From assembly GCA_965243215.1 (NCBI GenBank), contig CBDEUJ010000004.1:434001-498000 (forward strand): a stretch of DNA of 64,000 nucleotides. Reading direction: 5' to 3'. The notes under the pieces are model-generated. The model saw only the letters and a program-made list of their open reading frames with translations, was not told where the DNA came from and ran no database searches. Positions 25,215 through 34,194 of the stretch are shown piece by piece (position 1 is the first letter of the stretch; every line of letters begins with the position of its first letter). The translations under genes were made by a program, and so were the position numbers. This DNA comes from JAJEFO01 sp009843725. GTDB taxonomy: Bacteria; Pseudomonadota; Alphaproteobacteria; Rhodobacterales; Rhodobacteraceae.

Positions 25215-27380
25215 CTATCCTTGTGCTGCGACACGGGGCGCCTCTCCGTGCAGATTGCGGAACTCGGAGACCACCAAGGCCGCGAATTCCGGGTCGTTGA
25301 TGTTGTGGGGCACGCGAAGCAGATGTCGTGAGCTGTTTTGCCGAACGGCATCCTCCAAGGCATTGAAGAGCGCGGAATCTGCGGCCGGGTCGTGAAATGG
25401 CTGCCCGGGCGCTGACAGCGCGGAAACGCCGCCTTCTGGCAAGAAGAATCGAACCGGATCCGTCATTCGGTTCAGTTTTGCGCCGATCCAGCGACCTATC
25501 TGGTCGCATTCGTCCGGCGTTGTGCGCATCAAGGTAACCTGCGGATTGTGCTGGTAAAATTGCCGGTCACGATAGCGCTCAGGCACCGTATCGGGACTGT
25601 CGAAATTCACCATGTCCAGCGCACCGCACGCGCCGATGTAGGGCAAGCCAGCTTCGATCGATGCCTCGAAGCGGGTCTCGTCGGCGGGAAAGACACCGCC
25701 CGCGAACATGTCGCAGACCTCGGTTGTCGTCAAATCCAGGACACCGGACAGCTTTCCCGAGGCCAGCAGGTTTTCCATGGCCTTTCCGCCAGTGCCTGTC
25801 GCGTGAAAGACCAGGCAATCGTATTCCGCCTGAAGCGCGGCCGAAACCTGCTGGACGCACGGCGTCGTCACCCCGAACATGGTCAGGCCAAGAGACGGCT
25901 TCAATTCCTCCACGGGCGCCGCATCACGTCGGCCAGCGACCATGCCCGCCAGCGCCCGGGCGCCATTGGCAAGCACTTCGCGCGTAATGACGTTAAGCCC
26001 CTGCACGTCGGCGACCGCATTCAGCAGCAACATGTCAGTAGCGCCGACATACTGGCTGGTGTTCCCCGAGGCGACGGTCGAGATGACGACCTTTGGCACC
26101 CCGACTGGAAGCGCACGAATTGCCGGGCTGACCAGCGACGTCCCGCCGGAACCGCCCGCGGAAATGATTCCCCCTATCCCGTCCTGCCGCGCAATCCACC
26201 GCTCAAAGGCAAGGGCCATCCCTGACACCGCCGTGCCACGGTCGCCAGTAAAGACCCCGGCGACGCCTCGCGGGTGAAACGCCGCGATTGCATGCGGCGG
26301 TATCTCCGCTCCGGAAGGCTTGCCGGAAGTTGACAGGTCGACGAGGATCGCGCCAATCCCCTCGTCCTTCAGCACGCCTTGGATGAATCTCAACTCTTCG
26401 GACTTGGTATCCAAGGTGCCTGCGACGAGCACCTGGTCCGACCGGCCGGACGGCCGCGCCTGCGAAAGCGGCTTGATCTGCGCGGCTTCGCGGGTGGCCG
26501 GTGTAACGGTGCGCGCAGCGCCTTCGATGACATGAACCGGAGCGGGACGCGACCACCGGTTCGGGATCCTGGGATTGGAGTTGTAGACCTTTGTCAAGGC
26601 GGCGGACAGTTCCTGCGCGTCGCGCTCCTCCGTGCGCGCTGTCGGTTCGGGTGTCTCGTCATGCGCATGGCGACCGACCCCCAGCAGGGCCTGCTGCAGG
26701 TCGCGGTCGCCCGCCAAGCGGGCCGAATCCATTACGCGGTTGATCCGTCCGTTGACCATGATGGCGACATCGGATGCGACTGCACATGCAACGCCGATGT
26801 TCTGCTCGATCATCAGGACGTCGATGCCGCCCTCTTCCCCAAGGCGGATGAGCATGCTCTCGAGCTGCTGGACGATGACCGGGGCAAGTCCTTCGGTCGG
26901 TTCGTCCATTATCAGCAGGCGCGGATTGAGAAGCAGGGCCCGCGCGATGGCCAACATCTGCTGCTCACCGCCCGAAAGCTGCGAACCCAGGTTGCTGCGG
27001 CGTTCAGCCAGGCGAGGAAATGTCCCGTAGATGCGTTCTATGGTCCAGACGCCACCCTGCCCTTCGACGAGTCGAAGGTGTTCGTCGACCGACAGCGAGC
27101 GCCAGATTCGCCGACCCTGGGGCACGTAGCCTATGCCCATGCGGGCAACGTCTGCAGGAACGCGCCCGTTTATCGCTTGTCCCTGGAAGGAAATCGTTCC
27201 GGATGCAACGGGTTCCAGCCCCATGATCGCCTTGCAAAGGGTGGTCTTGCCCATCCCGTTGCGTCCAACGACCGAATGGACGCCGGACTGCAGCGTCATG
27301 TTCACTCCCTGCAGCGCATGGCTCTGTCCGTAGAAGACGTTGAGGTCCCTGACCTCGAGAGACGGCGTGCCCTCAGCCAT
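25215..27380 (-). CDS. LivF-type ABC ATPase fused to a Tm-1-like (UPF0261) domain
   Basis: 721 residues. The first about 230 are a branched-chain amino acid ABC ATPase: Walker A VGRNGMGKTT, signature LSGGEQQMLAIARALL, Walker B LLIMDEPTEGLAP. A polar linker of about 80 residues follows. From about 315 the UPF0261/Tm-1-like domain begins (VLVAGTLDTKSEELRFI), with GGIISAGGSGGTSL, ISTVASGNTSQYVG and FHATGTGGKAMENLL. ATG 27380 has a strong GGAGG site. The fusion ties an importer directly to a poorly understood ATP-binding enzyme. Confidence 0.92.
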   Translation of the reverse strand: MAEGTPSLEVRDLNVFYGQSHALQGVNMTLQSGVHSVVGRNGMGKTTLCKAIMGLEPVASGTISFQGQAINGRVPADVARMGIGYVPQGRRIWRSLSVDEHLRLVEGQGGVWTIERIYGTFPRLAERRSNLGSQLSGGEQQMLAIARALLLNPRLLIMDEPTEGLAPVIVQQLESMLIRLGEEGGIDVLMIEQNIGVACAVASDVAIMVNGRINRVMDSARLAGDRDLQQALLGVGRHAHDETPEPTARTEERDAQELSAALTKVYNSNPRIPNRWSRPAPVHVIEGAARTVTPATREAAQIKPLSQARPSGRSDQVLVAGTLDTKSEELRFIQGVLKDEGIGAILVDLSTSGKPSGAEIPPHAIAAFHPRGVAGVFTGDRGTAVSGMALAFERWIARQDGIGGIISAGGSGGTSLVSPAIRALPVGVPKVVISTVASGNTSQYVGATDMLLLNAVADVQGLNVITREVLANGARALAGMVAGRRDAAPVEELKPSLGLTMFGVTTPCVQQVSAALQAEYDCLVFHATGTGGKAMENLLASGKLSGVLDLTTTEVCDMFAGGVFPADETRFEASIEAGLPYIGACGALDMVNFDSPDTVPERYRDRQFYQHNPQVTLMRTTPDECDQIGRWIGAKLNRMTDPVRFFLPEGGVSALSAPGQPFHDPAADSALFNALEDAVRQNSSRHLLRVPHNINDPEFAALVVSEFRNLHGEAPRVAAQG

Positions 27381-28176
27381 CGTCACCTCCGAGGTAGAGG
27401 GCCTGGACTTCGGGGTCGTCCTCGATTTCAGCAGGGCTGCCTTCCTTGAAGATCCGCCCGTTGTGCATCATCGTGACCGACTCGGCGACCCGCAAGGCGA
27501 CGTCCATGTCGTGTTCGATGATGATGAACCCCATGTGAGTCGGCAGCCCTACCAGGATTTCGATGAGTTCGGAGCGCTCGGTTGGCGAAAGCCCGGCAGC
27601 GGGCTCATCGAAGAGGATGAACCGGGGCGCCCCCGCCAAGGCCATGGCGATTTCGAGTTGCCTCTGCTGGCCGTAGGAGAGAGTCGCGACCTGCTCGTCC
27701 CTGGCGTCCTCAAGGTGGACCACGCGCACGAGGTTCTCCGCGCTCGCCATCAAGGCGTCGTCGCGCCCCGGCTGCAAGAACGAAAAACGGCTGCGCGAGA
27801 CGCCAACACAGGCCAGGAAAATGTTGTCCAGCACGGTGAGGCCGGTGAAGAGCAGAGAGATCTGATAGGTCCGGCGCAGCCCCCTTCGGATCCGTTCATG
27901 CGGCGGGAACTGGGTAATGTCTTCGCCGAAAAAGCGAATCGTGCCCGTGGTGGACGGAAAGTCACCTGCCACGCAATTGAAGAGCGTGGTCTTCCCGGCA
28001 CCGTTTGACCCAAGCACTGCGCGCCGTTCGCTGGGCCGTACCGTGATGTCGACGTCGCTGAGCGCAGCCAGGGCCCCGAAGTATTTGGACACGCCCTTCA
28101 GTTCCAGCGCGTTAGCCGTTCCGGTCGCTCCGAGGCGTTCGGAAATCGTTGAACCGGCATCGAGAACGGCGTTCAT
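27373..28176 (-). CDS. livG: Branched-chain amino acid-type ABC transporter ATPase LivG
   Basis: 267 residues. Walker A is GSNGAGKTTLFN, signature LSYGQQRQLEIAMAL, Walker B FILFDEPAAGLSP, and the H-loop is IIIEHDMDVA. It has the LivG-type insertion before the signature. It pairs with the LivF domain of the next gene as the two motor subunits. The ATG overlaps the permease stop by ATGA. The symbol reflects family only; the imported substrate may not be an amino acid. Confidence 0.93.
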   Translation of the reverse strand: MNAVLDAGSTISERLGATGTANALELKGVSKYFGALAALSDVDITVRPSERRAVLGSNGAGKTTLFNCVAGDFPSTTGTIRFFGEDITQFPPHERIRRGLRRTYQISLLFTGLTVLDNIFLACVGVSRSRFSFLQPGRDDALMASAENLVRVVHLEDARDEQVATLSYGQQRQLEIAMALAGAPRFILFDEPAAGLSPTERSELIEILVGLPTHMGFIIIEHDMDVALRVAESVTMMHNGRIFKEGSPAEIEDDPEVQALYLGGDDG

Positions 28177-29240
28177 GGCCCTTCTCCGCCGCGACCGGTC
28201 AGCGGATCGCGCTTTCGGTCTTCACGCAATCGGTCCCACAGGCCTATGATGCCGTCCGGCGACCAGAAAACAATGGCAAGAAAGGCAACGCCGATCAGCA
28301 GTTGGAAACGTTCGCCTGCAAGCCCGAGAGTGACCAGCGCGTCGATCGCATAGGTCTTCAGGATGACGTAGATGAATGCGCCTATGAAGGGACCGACCGG
28401 ATGGCGCATGCCCCCGATCACCGCGATGACCAAGATGTCTATTGCCGGTCCGATTCCGGCTGTACCAGGAGAAATCTGCGCCGACTGCCAGGTGAGCAAA
28501 ATGCCTCCGATTGCCGCGAGCAATGCCGCGAAGGTGTAGGCGGCCACGCGGTGTGCGGTGACGTTGTAGCCCAGAGCCGACATGCGGCGCGGGTTGTCCC
28601 GAACACCTTGCAGCGCCAATCCGAACGGGGCGCGGGAGATGTATAGAACAACCAGATAGCCAAGCGCAGCCCAAAACAGGGTCAGGTAGTAGAACGCGGC
28701 CGGGTCACGCCAGTCCACGCCGAACAGCATCGGGGGCAGGACACCGTTGAACCCGGAGAACCCGTTGAACATCACATAGTTTTGCCGGGCGAAATAGAAG
28801 AACGCCGCCGCAATCGCGAGGGTGATCATTATCGTGTAGATTCCCTCGGTTCGCACCGCGAGCCACCCGGTCAGGGTGCCGAAAAGCATCGCGATGATCA
28901 GGGCGATCGGGATCGCGACATACCACGGCCAACCAAGTGAAATCGTGTCAATGGCAGACACCCCAAATATCGCGACCATGTACCCGCCTACACCCGCGAT
29001 CGACATTTGGGCAAGGCTGACCATGCCGCCGTAACCGCCCAGGAACATCAGCCCGAGAGCGATCAAGCCCAGGATGAATGTCCAGCCAAAGATCTGGAAC
29101 AGCATGAAGTCACCGGCAATTGCCGGCATGATCAGCAAGGCCAGGCCAACGACCCAATAGGCGACCGGAATGCGCTCCAGCCAGCTTCGCCCGTCGCTGG
29201 GCGCTGCATGGCTCGCTTCAACTGGGTCGAAAACCGACAT
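28173..29240 (-). CDS. livM: Branched-chain amino acid-type ABC permease LivM
   Basis: 355 residues with about nine hydrophobic segments and the BPD_transp_2 landmark ALQGVRDNPRRMSALGYNVTAHRVAAYT, the EAA-like coupling loop of LivM. It ends with a cytoplasmic polar tail. It forms the membrane channel with LivH, whose gene ends 1 base upstream. It overlaps livG by ATGA. Confidence 0.93.
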   Translation of the reverse strand: MSVFDPVEASHAAPSDGRSWLERIPVAYWVVGLALLIMPAIAGDFMLFQIFGWTFILGLIALGLMFLGGYGGMVSLAQMSIAGVGGYMVAIFGVSAIDTISLGWPWYVAIPIALIIAMLFGTLTGWLAVRTEGIYTIMITLAIAAAFFYFARQNYVMFNGFSGFNGVLPPMLFGVDWRDPAAFYYLTLFWAALGYLVVLYISRAPFGLALQGVRDNPRRMSALGYNVTAHRVAAYTFAALLAAIGGILLTWQSAQISPGTAGIGPAIDILVIAVIGGMRHPVGPFIGAFIYVILKTYAIDALVTLGLAGERFQLLIGVAFLAIVFWSPDGIIGLWDRLREDRKRDPLTGRGGEGP

Positions 29241-29241
29241 T

Positions 29242-30252
29242 TCAGGACCGCCCCATCAGGCCTTGCGGGCGGAACGCAAGGACCCCCACCATGATCAGGA
29301 ACGTCAGGACGACGGCGTACGTGGGCATGTACACGGAGCCAAACTGCTCGGCCAGCCCGATGAGCAGCGCACCAAGCGCGGCACCTGGAATGCTTCCCAT
29401 CCCTCCCACGATGACCACGACCAGCGAGGCCAGCAGGAACCGTATGTCTTCGCCAGGCGCGACCGACTGGAACGTTCCTCCGACCACTCCCGCTATGCCG
29501 GCGAGACCTGCCCCGAATGCAAAGACGCCCAAGAACACGAGCTGTATGCGTGCTCCGGTGGCCGACAGCATGTCGCGGTCATCGACGCCTGCCCGTATCA
29601 GCATGCCAATCTTCGTGCGATTCAGCAGGAGCCACATGCCTACACCGATCGTTACCGCAGCGAGGAAGATCACCACGCGGACCAGCGGGTACTTCAGGTA
29701 GACAAGATCACCAGAGCGCTTTTGCGACGTGACAAGGATGGTCTCCAAGGGACCCGACAGCCAGGACGGGGCGCTGATGTTGTAAAAGTCGCCACCCCAA
29801 CCCCAGAGCATCAAGTCGGCCATTATGATCGAGATCCCGATCGTCACGAGGGTCTGCCGAAGATCCTGACCTTCCATTCGTCGAAACACGCCAAGTTGCA
29901 GCAGAATGCCGAAGAGGGCGACCACGATGAATGCCGCAGGAAATGCAAGGAGCCAATATCCCGTGAGCTCGGCGAACTCGTACCCCACGTACCCCCCAAG
30001 CAGATACAGCGAGCCGTGGGCGAGATTCACGTTGCGCATGAGGCCGAAGATCAGCGTGAAGCCGGAGGCAACAAGAAAGTACAGGCCGCCGAGCGTAATG
30101 CCGTTGAACAACGCGTTCAGGAACACCTTCTTCTTGCCAATGAGGTCGACAAGCCAGGACGGCCACAACGCGAAAATCATCCAGATCAGGATCGCAACCA
30201 GAATCGCAATCACAGCAGCCCAAATGGGGTGGCGGCGCGCGAAGTCTGTCAT
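29242..30252 (-). CDS. livH: Branched-chain amino acid-type ABC permease LivH
   Basis: 336 residues from ATG 30252, which has AAGGAAA about 8 bases upstream; the longer frame to 30300 lacks such a site. Features are FNGITLGGLYFLVASGFTLIFGLMRNVNLAHGSLYLLGGY, the typical LivH N-terminal signature, and many membrane helices. There is an insertion of about 40 residues after the first helix compared with short LivH forms. It starts the livH-livM-livG-livF/Tm-1 series. Confidence 0.92.
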   Translation of the reverse strand: MTDFARRHPIWAAVIAILVAILIWMIFALWPSWLVDLIGKKKVFLNALFNGITLGGLYFLVASGFTLIFGLMRNVNLAHGSLYLLGGYVGYEFAELTGYWLLAFPAAFIVVALFGILLQLGVFRRMEGQDLRQTLVTIGISIIMADLMLWGWGGDFYNISAPSWLSGPLETILVTSQKRSGDLVYLKYPLVRVVIFLAAVTIGVGMWLLLNRTKIGMLIRAGVDDRDMLSATGARIQLVFLGVFAFGAGLAGIAGVVGGTFQSVAPGEDIRFLLASLVVVIVGGMGSIPGAALGALLIGLAEQFGSVYMPTYAVVLTFLIMVGVLAFRPQGLMGRS

Positions 30253-30403
30253 TGTGCAGGTTTCCTTGGTGCACGAATTTCCTTCGCCGCAACCCGCCAA
30301 TTGTGCTCTTGGTCCAGTTGCATCCCACAGACGCTAATGGCCGGACCGCAAATCCGCGTATCCCAAGGTCTGATCGGGTGACGCTGGATCGCGTAAACGT
30401 CAC

Positions 30404-31231
30404 CTAGACGAAGTGTGCGACGCGCCGGTAGTCCGTCGGTGGAATTCCAACGTTCGAGGTGAAGAAACGCGTGAAGCTGGCTTGGCTGGCAAAGCCAAGG
30501 TCAAGGCCGATGTCGGTGATCGACTTGTCGGTCGTCATCAATTCGTCAATGGCGTGTTCGGTTCGAAGCGTGTTCAGGTAGAGGTTGGGCGTGATTCCCA
30601 TCTGCATCTTGAAGAGCTTGAAGAAATGGGGCCGCGAAAGACCTACTTCGCGGGCCAGGTCATCCATTGCGGTTTCCTCCGCGAACCTCTCTTGCATGAG
30701 CCTGAGCGAGCGTCGAACGCGGAAATCATTGAATTTCAGCTGCATATTGCGAAGCAATGGACGAGAATCAGCGCTCCTCCAAGTCTGATCAACGCATTGA
30801 CGCGTGGTTTCGAAAAGAAAGCCGTCGAACCGCTCGGACGGCTGGTCATCGAGAAGAATGGATGTGAGGCGTCCGACCCACATTTCGACCGTCGGCGTCA
30901 CCCGGACTTGGGGCGTCCCGAATCCAAGCGAAAACTCCGCGCTCTGGCTGTTCTCAAGAAACCACATAGGCTTGATGTAAAGCGTTAGTACGAAATGCTT
31001 CTGGCCGCATGGCGAAGGCTCGAAACTGTGTGGCTCCCAAGGGCTGACCGCGACTGCATCGGTCTTCGAGATGGCATACCTGTCTCCATTGATGGTCGCT
31101 GATGCATCGGGACCTCCGAGATAGAATATCAGGTGCCCTTCGCGGTGCGCATGCGTGGTAAGGGGACGGTCGAGTTCGTACAATGTCGCCCGGCCGAATG
31201 AACCGTGATGAACTGAGATTGCTCTGGCCAT
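30404..31231 (-). CDS. AraC-family transcriptional regulator
   Basis: 275 residues. The N-terminal half is a cupin-like sensor (HAHREGHLIFYLGG, VAVSPWEPHSFEP). The C-terminal half holds the two helix-turn-helix units: MDDLAREVGLSRPHFFKLFKMQMGITPNLYL and ITDIGLDLGFASQASFTRFFTSNVGIPPTDYRR. It lies inside the importer locus, between livH and the ADH-like gene, and probably controls the cluster in response to its substrate. It is transcribed in the same direction as the genes around it. Confidence 0.93.
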   Translation of the reverse strand: MARAISVHHGSFGRATLYELDRPLTTHAHREGHLIFYLGGPDASATINGDRYAISKTDAVAVSPWEPHSFEPSPCGQKHFVLTLYIKPMWFLENSQSAEFSLGFGTPQVRVTPTVEMWVGRLTSILLDDQPSERFDGFLFETTRQCVDQTWRSADSRPLLRNMQLKFNDFRVRRSLRLMQERFAEETAMDDLAREVGLSRPHFFKLFKMQMGITPNLYLNTLRTEHAIDELMTTDKSITDIGLDLGFASQASFTRFFTSNVGIPPTDYRRVAHFV

Positions 31232-31560
31232 GACGATTCTTCCCCTTTGCGGTCATCCTTTCGGTTTTCGGCCAATCGGCGGATTTATCGCGGCAAGTCG
31301 CAGCCGTGATCAAGGAAGACGCGGCCCTTTGATACTCTGGGGTATATTCAAATTGTCTAGGTACTAAATCTAGCGTTGCAGAAGTGCTTCGAACATATGC
31401 GCCAGTGGTTCGCTTCAATCCCTCTGCGCCATTGCCGGCGCTTCGGGCAGCCCTCCTTGGCCCGTCCGGGAGATTTTCGCCAGTTCCGCTCCAGCAGACC
31501 GGGCAAGCGACGTCAATTGGCATTGATCAACCCGAAGCACGACCCGACTGTCAACGGGCC
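31232..31560. other. 329-bp region upstream of the AraC-type gene
   Basis: No gene is supported. It should carry the promoter of the araC-type gene. Around 31320-31375 it becomes AT-richer than its surroundings and contains short imperfect inverted pairs (ATACTC/GGGTAT at 31332-31345 and CTAG/CTAG near 31358-31374). These could be regulator sites, but they are too short to be sure. Confidence 0.4.
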
Positions 31561-32691
31561 TTAGTGGGCTCGAGCGAACAGCTCCCGAATCTCTGAGCGT
31601 TCGAAACTCCGCTGATCGCCGGTGATCGCACGGTCGCAAGCTGCAATCGTAGCGGCCCTGCCCAAGGCGCTCACCTCAACCCCAAGCTCCGACAGTTTCC
31701 GCGGAATCGGCCACTCTGACAACAAGTCTCGAAGGCCATCCGCCAACGTGCGCTCCTTGTCGATGCGGAGTGCCCGCTTTATTGGATCGCAGCGGCCATC
31801 GGGACGTCGTTCGTAGAACTCAACGAGGTGGGAAATCACAACGCCCCCGACTGCGCTGGGATTCGGATTTGACGCAGACGCCGCGGTGATGGCGTTGCAA
31901 AGCGCGTGAATGACGCAAAGTCCCTTCTGAAGCGAAAGCGAGCTGTTCAGGCCCGCCGCCAGAAGCTCACGCCGTGCTGGCAGGTCATCGTCGTACAGGG
32001 CCGGACCAATATTGATCCAGATTCGGTTCAGCGCATCCAGCGCCAGTCCGTCGGCGGGCGGATGGTATCGGGGAGATAGATAACTGTCGATCGCCCGCGA
32101 CATCACTCCAGCCGCGGCAATCGCGGAGTCCTCTGCCAATGCACCTAGCGTGAGGGTCGGATCGCATATCGTGATGCAGGGGACAAGGTTGCGGGAAGAA
32201 AGCAGGATGTGCCTGTCATCGTCCAGCGTAAGGCGGGCATAGTCGCTGATTGCGGACGCGAAGCCCAGGATGTCGGGGACCGCGTAGAGGTGCGGGAGGT
32301 GGCCGTTGATCCGCCGCGAACCGCCTTCGTCGACCGACAGCACGTCAAGCGGCTCCTCATGTGCGATGGCAATCCTGGCAGCCTTTGCCAGGTCGATTAC
32401 CCGGTTCGAGCCAAACGCAACCAGCACGTCGCAATCGTTGTCCCGATAGAGCTTGGCCACGGCACGCGCAGCGCTTTCCGTGGGCAGGTGCGGAACGTCA
32501 GAAAAGACCATCGGTCCGGCACGGAGCGGGAAGCCGGAAAAGAACCTGTCCGCCCCCAGATTTGACATCCTGTCGTCGGCAGCGACGACGAGCGGGCGCC
32601 GCTTGTTGTTCGCTTCAATTTCAGAATGCAGTGCTTCCTCTAACACGCCATCGGCGAAATGGACCCTAGTGAGGAAGTTGATCAGTGTCAT
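31561..32691 (-). CDS. Iron-containing alcohol dehydrogenase-fold protein lacking the metal ligands
   Basis: 376 residues from ATG 32691. The dinucleotide-binding end is recognisable (VVAADDRMS, VAFGSNRVIDLAKA), and the helical half follows the family. Aligned by eye with FucO-type enzymes, the four iron ligands Asp-His-His-His become Gly195, Arg199, Asn266 and Ser279 (GVMSRAIDSY, IHALCNAI, NPSAVGG). It may be a metal-free reductase, as in maleylacetate reductases, or a non-catalytic relative. It lies between the binding-protein and AraC genes of the importer cluster. Confidence 0.8.
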   Translation of the reverse strand: MTLINFLTRVHFADGVLEEALHSEIEANNKRRPLVVAADDRMSNLGADRFFSGFPLRAGPMVFSDVPHLPTESAARAVAKLYRDNDCDVLVAFGSNRVIDLAKAARIAIAHEEPLDVLSVDEGGSRRINGHLPHLYAVPDILGFASAISDYARLTLDDDRHILLSSRNLVPCITICDPTLTLGALAEDSAIAAAGVMSRAIDSYLSPRYHPPADGLALDALNRIWINIGPALYDDDLPARRELLAAGLNSSLSLQKGLCVIHALCNAITAASASNPNPSAVGGVVISHLVEFYERRPDGRCDPIKRALRIDKERTLADGLRDLLSEWPIPRKLSELGVEVSALGRAATIAACDRAITGDQRSFERSEIRELFARAH

Positions 32692-32767
32692 GACCGCACA
32701 TTTCTGCAGGAGGCCCGGTTCTGCCAAGGGCCCGGGCGCGGACGCCCGGACCGGCTTCAGAGAGAAG

Positions 32768-34024
32768 TCAGTACGACATCTGGCACGGCGGGTTTTCTCG
32801 GCTAGGAGCACCGAGCGCCGCGAACTTGTCCGGGTCGATCCGCAGGTTTTGCGGCACGCCCGGATCCATCGAGATGAACTGGTTCACGAGGTTGCCGTTG
32901 TCATCCTCGATCACTTCCGAGATGAAGGTCGCGCCGATGGCCTGACGGTTTTCGTCCAGCGTGATCTTGCCGACCGGGCTGTCCAGCTCGAGATTGGCCA
33001 GGCAGGACCGGAAGGCGGCGTGCCCATCAGACAGGTCGGCACCTACTTCATCCAGACACGTCAACGTGGCGGACATGTTGTTGTAGTAGAGCGTCGCCAG
33101 TAGCGAGGGAGCCGGGAAGCGCTCTTCCGGCGGGAAGGTGTCCTGGTAGAGCTTCACGAACTCGGTCCATGCCGGGTCGTCCCAGGTGTCAGCCTGCGGG
33201 CCGGAAGACGGCGTGCCAATCAGCGCGCGTTTCGCATCGCCCTTCGAGTTCAAAACCGTGCCGTCGACCATGATCGTGCCGCCAATCAGGTTCGCGTCGC
33301 CACCCGCCTGTTGATACTGGTTCAGGAAGTTGACGGCGTCGCCACCTCCAAGTCCCAGGTAGATGGCATCGACGTCGTCGGGAAGTGACGCGATGATCGA
33401 TCCGAAGTCCTTGGTACCCAGCGGGACCCAGAAACGTTCGGTAATCTCGCCACCCGCCTGACAGTAGTCCAATGCGAAACCGAAGACCTGCGTGTAGATG
33501 AAGGAATAGTCCTCGCCGATAGTTGCGACGGTCTCGTATCCCTTTTCGTTGTAAACGTAGGAGCCCAGGCCCCACGACCACTGAGCCCCGTCCGCGTTGA
33601 AGCGGAAGAAGTTCTCCGACGGGTTGACGTACGTTGTCTCCTGGGCGCCGGACGAGCCGTTGATAAAGGTCGTTCCAGGCTGGGTCTTTGCGTAGTCACG
33701 GATCGCGATCCCTTCAGAGCCTGAAAGCGGACCTACGATCACGTCGAGACCGTCCTGCTCCACAAGCTTGCGCGCGGCGCGAACGGCACTGTCAGGCGAT
33801 GCGTCGGTGGATTGAATGACAAGTTCCACGTCCTTGCCGGCAACCTTGCCGCCAAAAGCGGCCAACGCAGTCTTCATTCCGCGGACGCCGTCTTCGCCAA
33901 GCACCGTGTAGGTGCCTTCCAAAGTCGCCATCGTCCCAATCTTGAACGTGTGCTCGTCCGCATGGGCACCTTGCACACTCGCTAGTGCCGCGCCCACCGC
34001 GGTGGTCACAAGAAGTTTCTTCAT
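32768..34024 (-). CDS. Branched-chain amino acid-type ABC substrate-binding protein
   Basis: 418 residues. A cleavable signal peptide is clear: MKKLLVTTAVGAALASVQGAHA, then DEHTFKIG. The mature part is a type I periplasmic binding protein (Peripla_BP_6) with GVRGMKTALAAFGGKVAGKDVELVI and ISGSEG-like ligand loops. Such proteins in LIV-type systems often bind aromatic or amide compounds rather than amino acids. ATG 34024 has GGGAGG 6 bases ahead; a GTG codon directly before it is less likely. The gene is the first of the importer series. Confidence 0.9.
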   Translation of the reverse strand: MKKLLVTTAVGAALASVQGAHADEHTFKIGTMATLEGTYTVLGEDGVRGMKTALAAFGGKVAGKDVELVIQSTDASPDSAVRAARKLVEQDGLDVIVGPLSGSEGIAIRDYAKTQPGTTFINGSSGAQETTYVNPSENFFRFNADGAQWSWGLGSYVYNEKGYETVATIGEDYSFIYTQVFGFALDYCQAGGEITERFWVPLGTKDFGSIIASLPDDVDAIYLGLGGGDAVNFLNQYQQAGGDANLIGGTIMVDGTVLNSKGDAKRALIGTPSSGPQADTWDDPAWTEFVKLYQDTFPPEERFPAPSLLATLYYNNMSATLTCLDEVGADLSDGHAAFRSCLANLELDSPVGKITLDENRQAIGATFISEVIEDDNGNLVNQFISMDPGVPQNLRIDPDKFAALGAPSRENPPCQMSY

Positions 34025-34065
34025 CACTTACCTCCCTAGGTATGCTGTATTCCGGTGCCGCACAG

Positions 34066-34075
34066 GGTGGCCACC
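34066..34075. promoter_or_regulatory. Palindrome upstream of the binding-protein gene
   Basis: GGTGGCCACC is a perfect 10-bp palindrome inside CAGGGTGGCCACCTG, about 40 bases before the ATG of the substrate-binding protein. It could be an operator or part of a terminator after the cupin gene. It is short, so chance is possible. Confidence 0.3.
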
Positions 34076-34194
34076 TGCCCCTAACATGACCGGGTAGACG
34101 CGAATGCGCTGAACCGCGACGCCGTCGCGTATACCCGTTAGTCGCTTTTATTTGTTGAGTGCTGTCACGCCGACGCCGAAGCTGCAGGAGGCGG

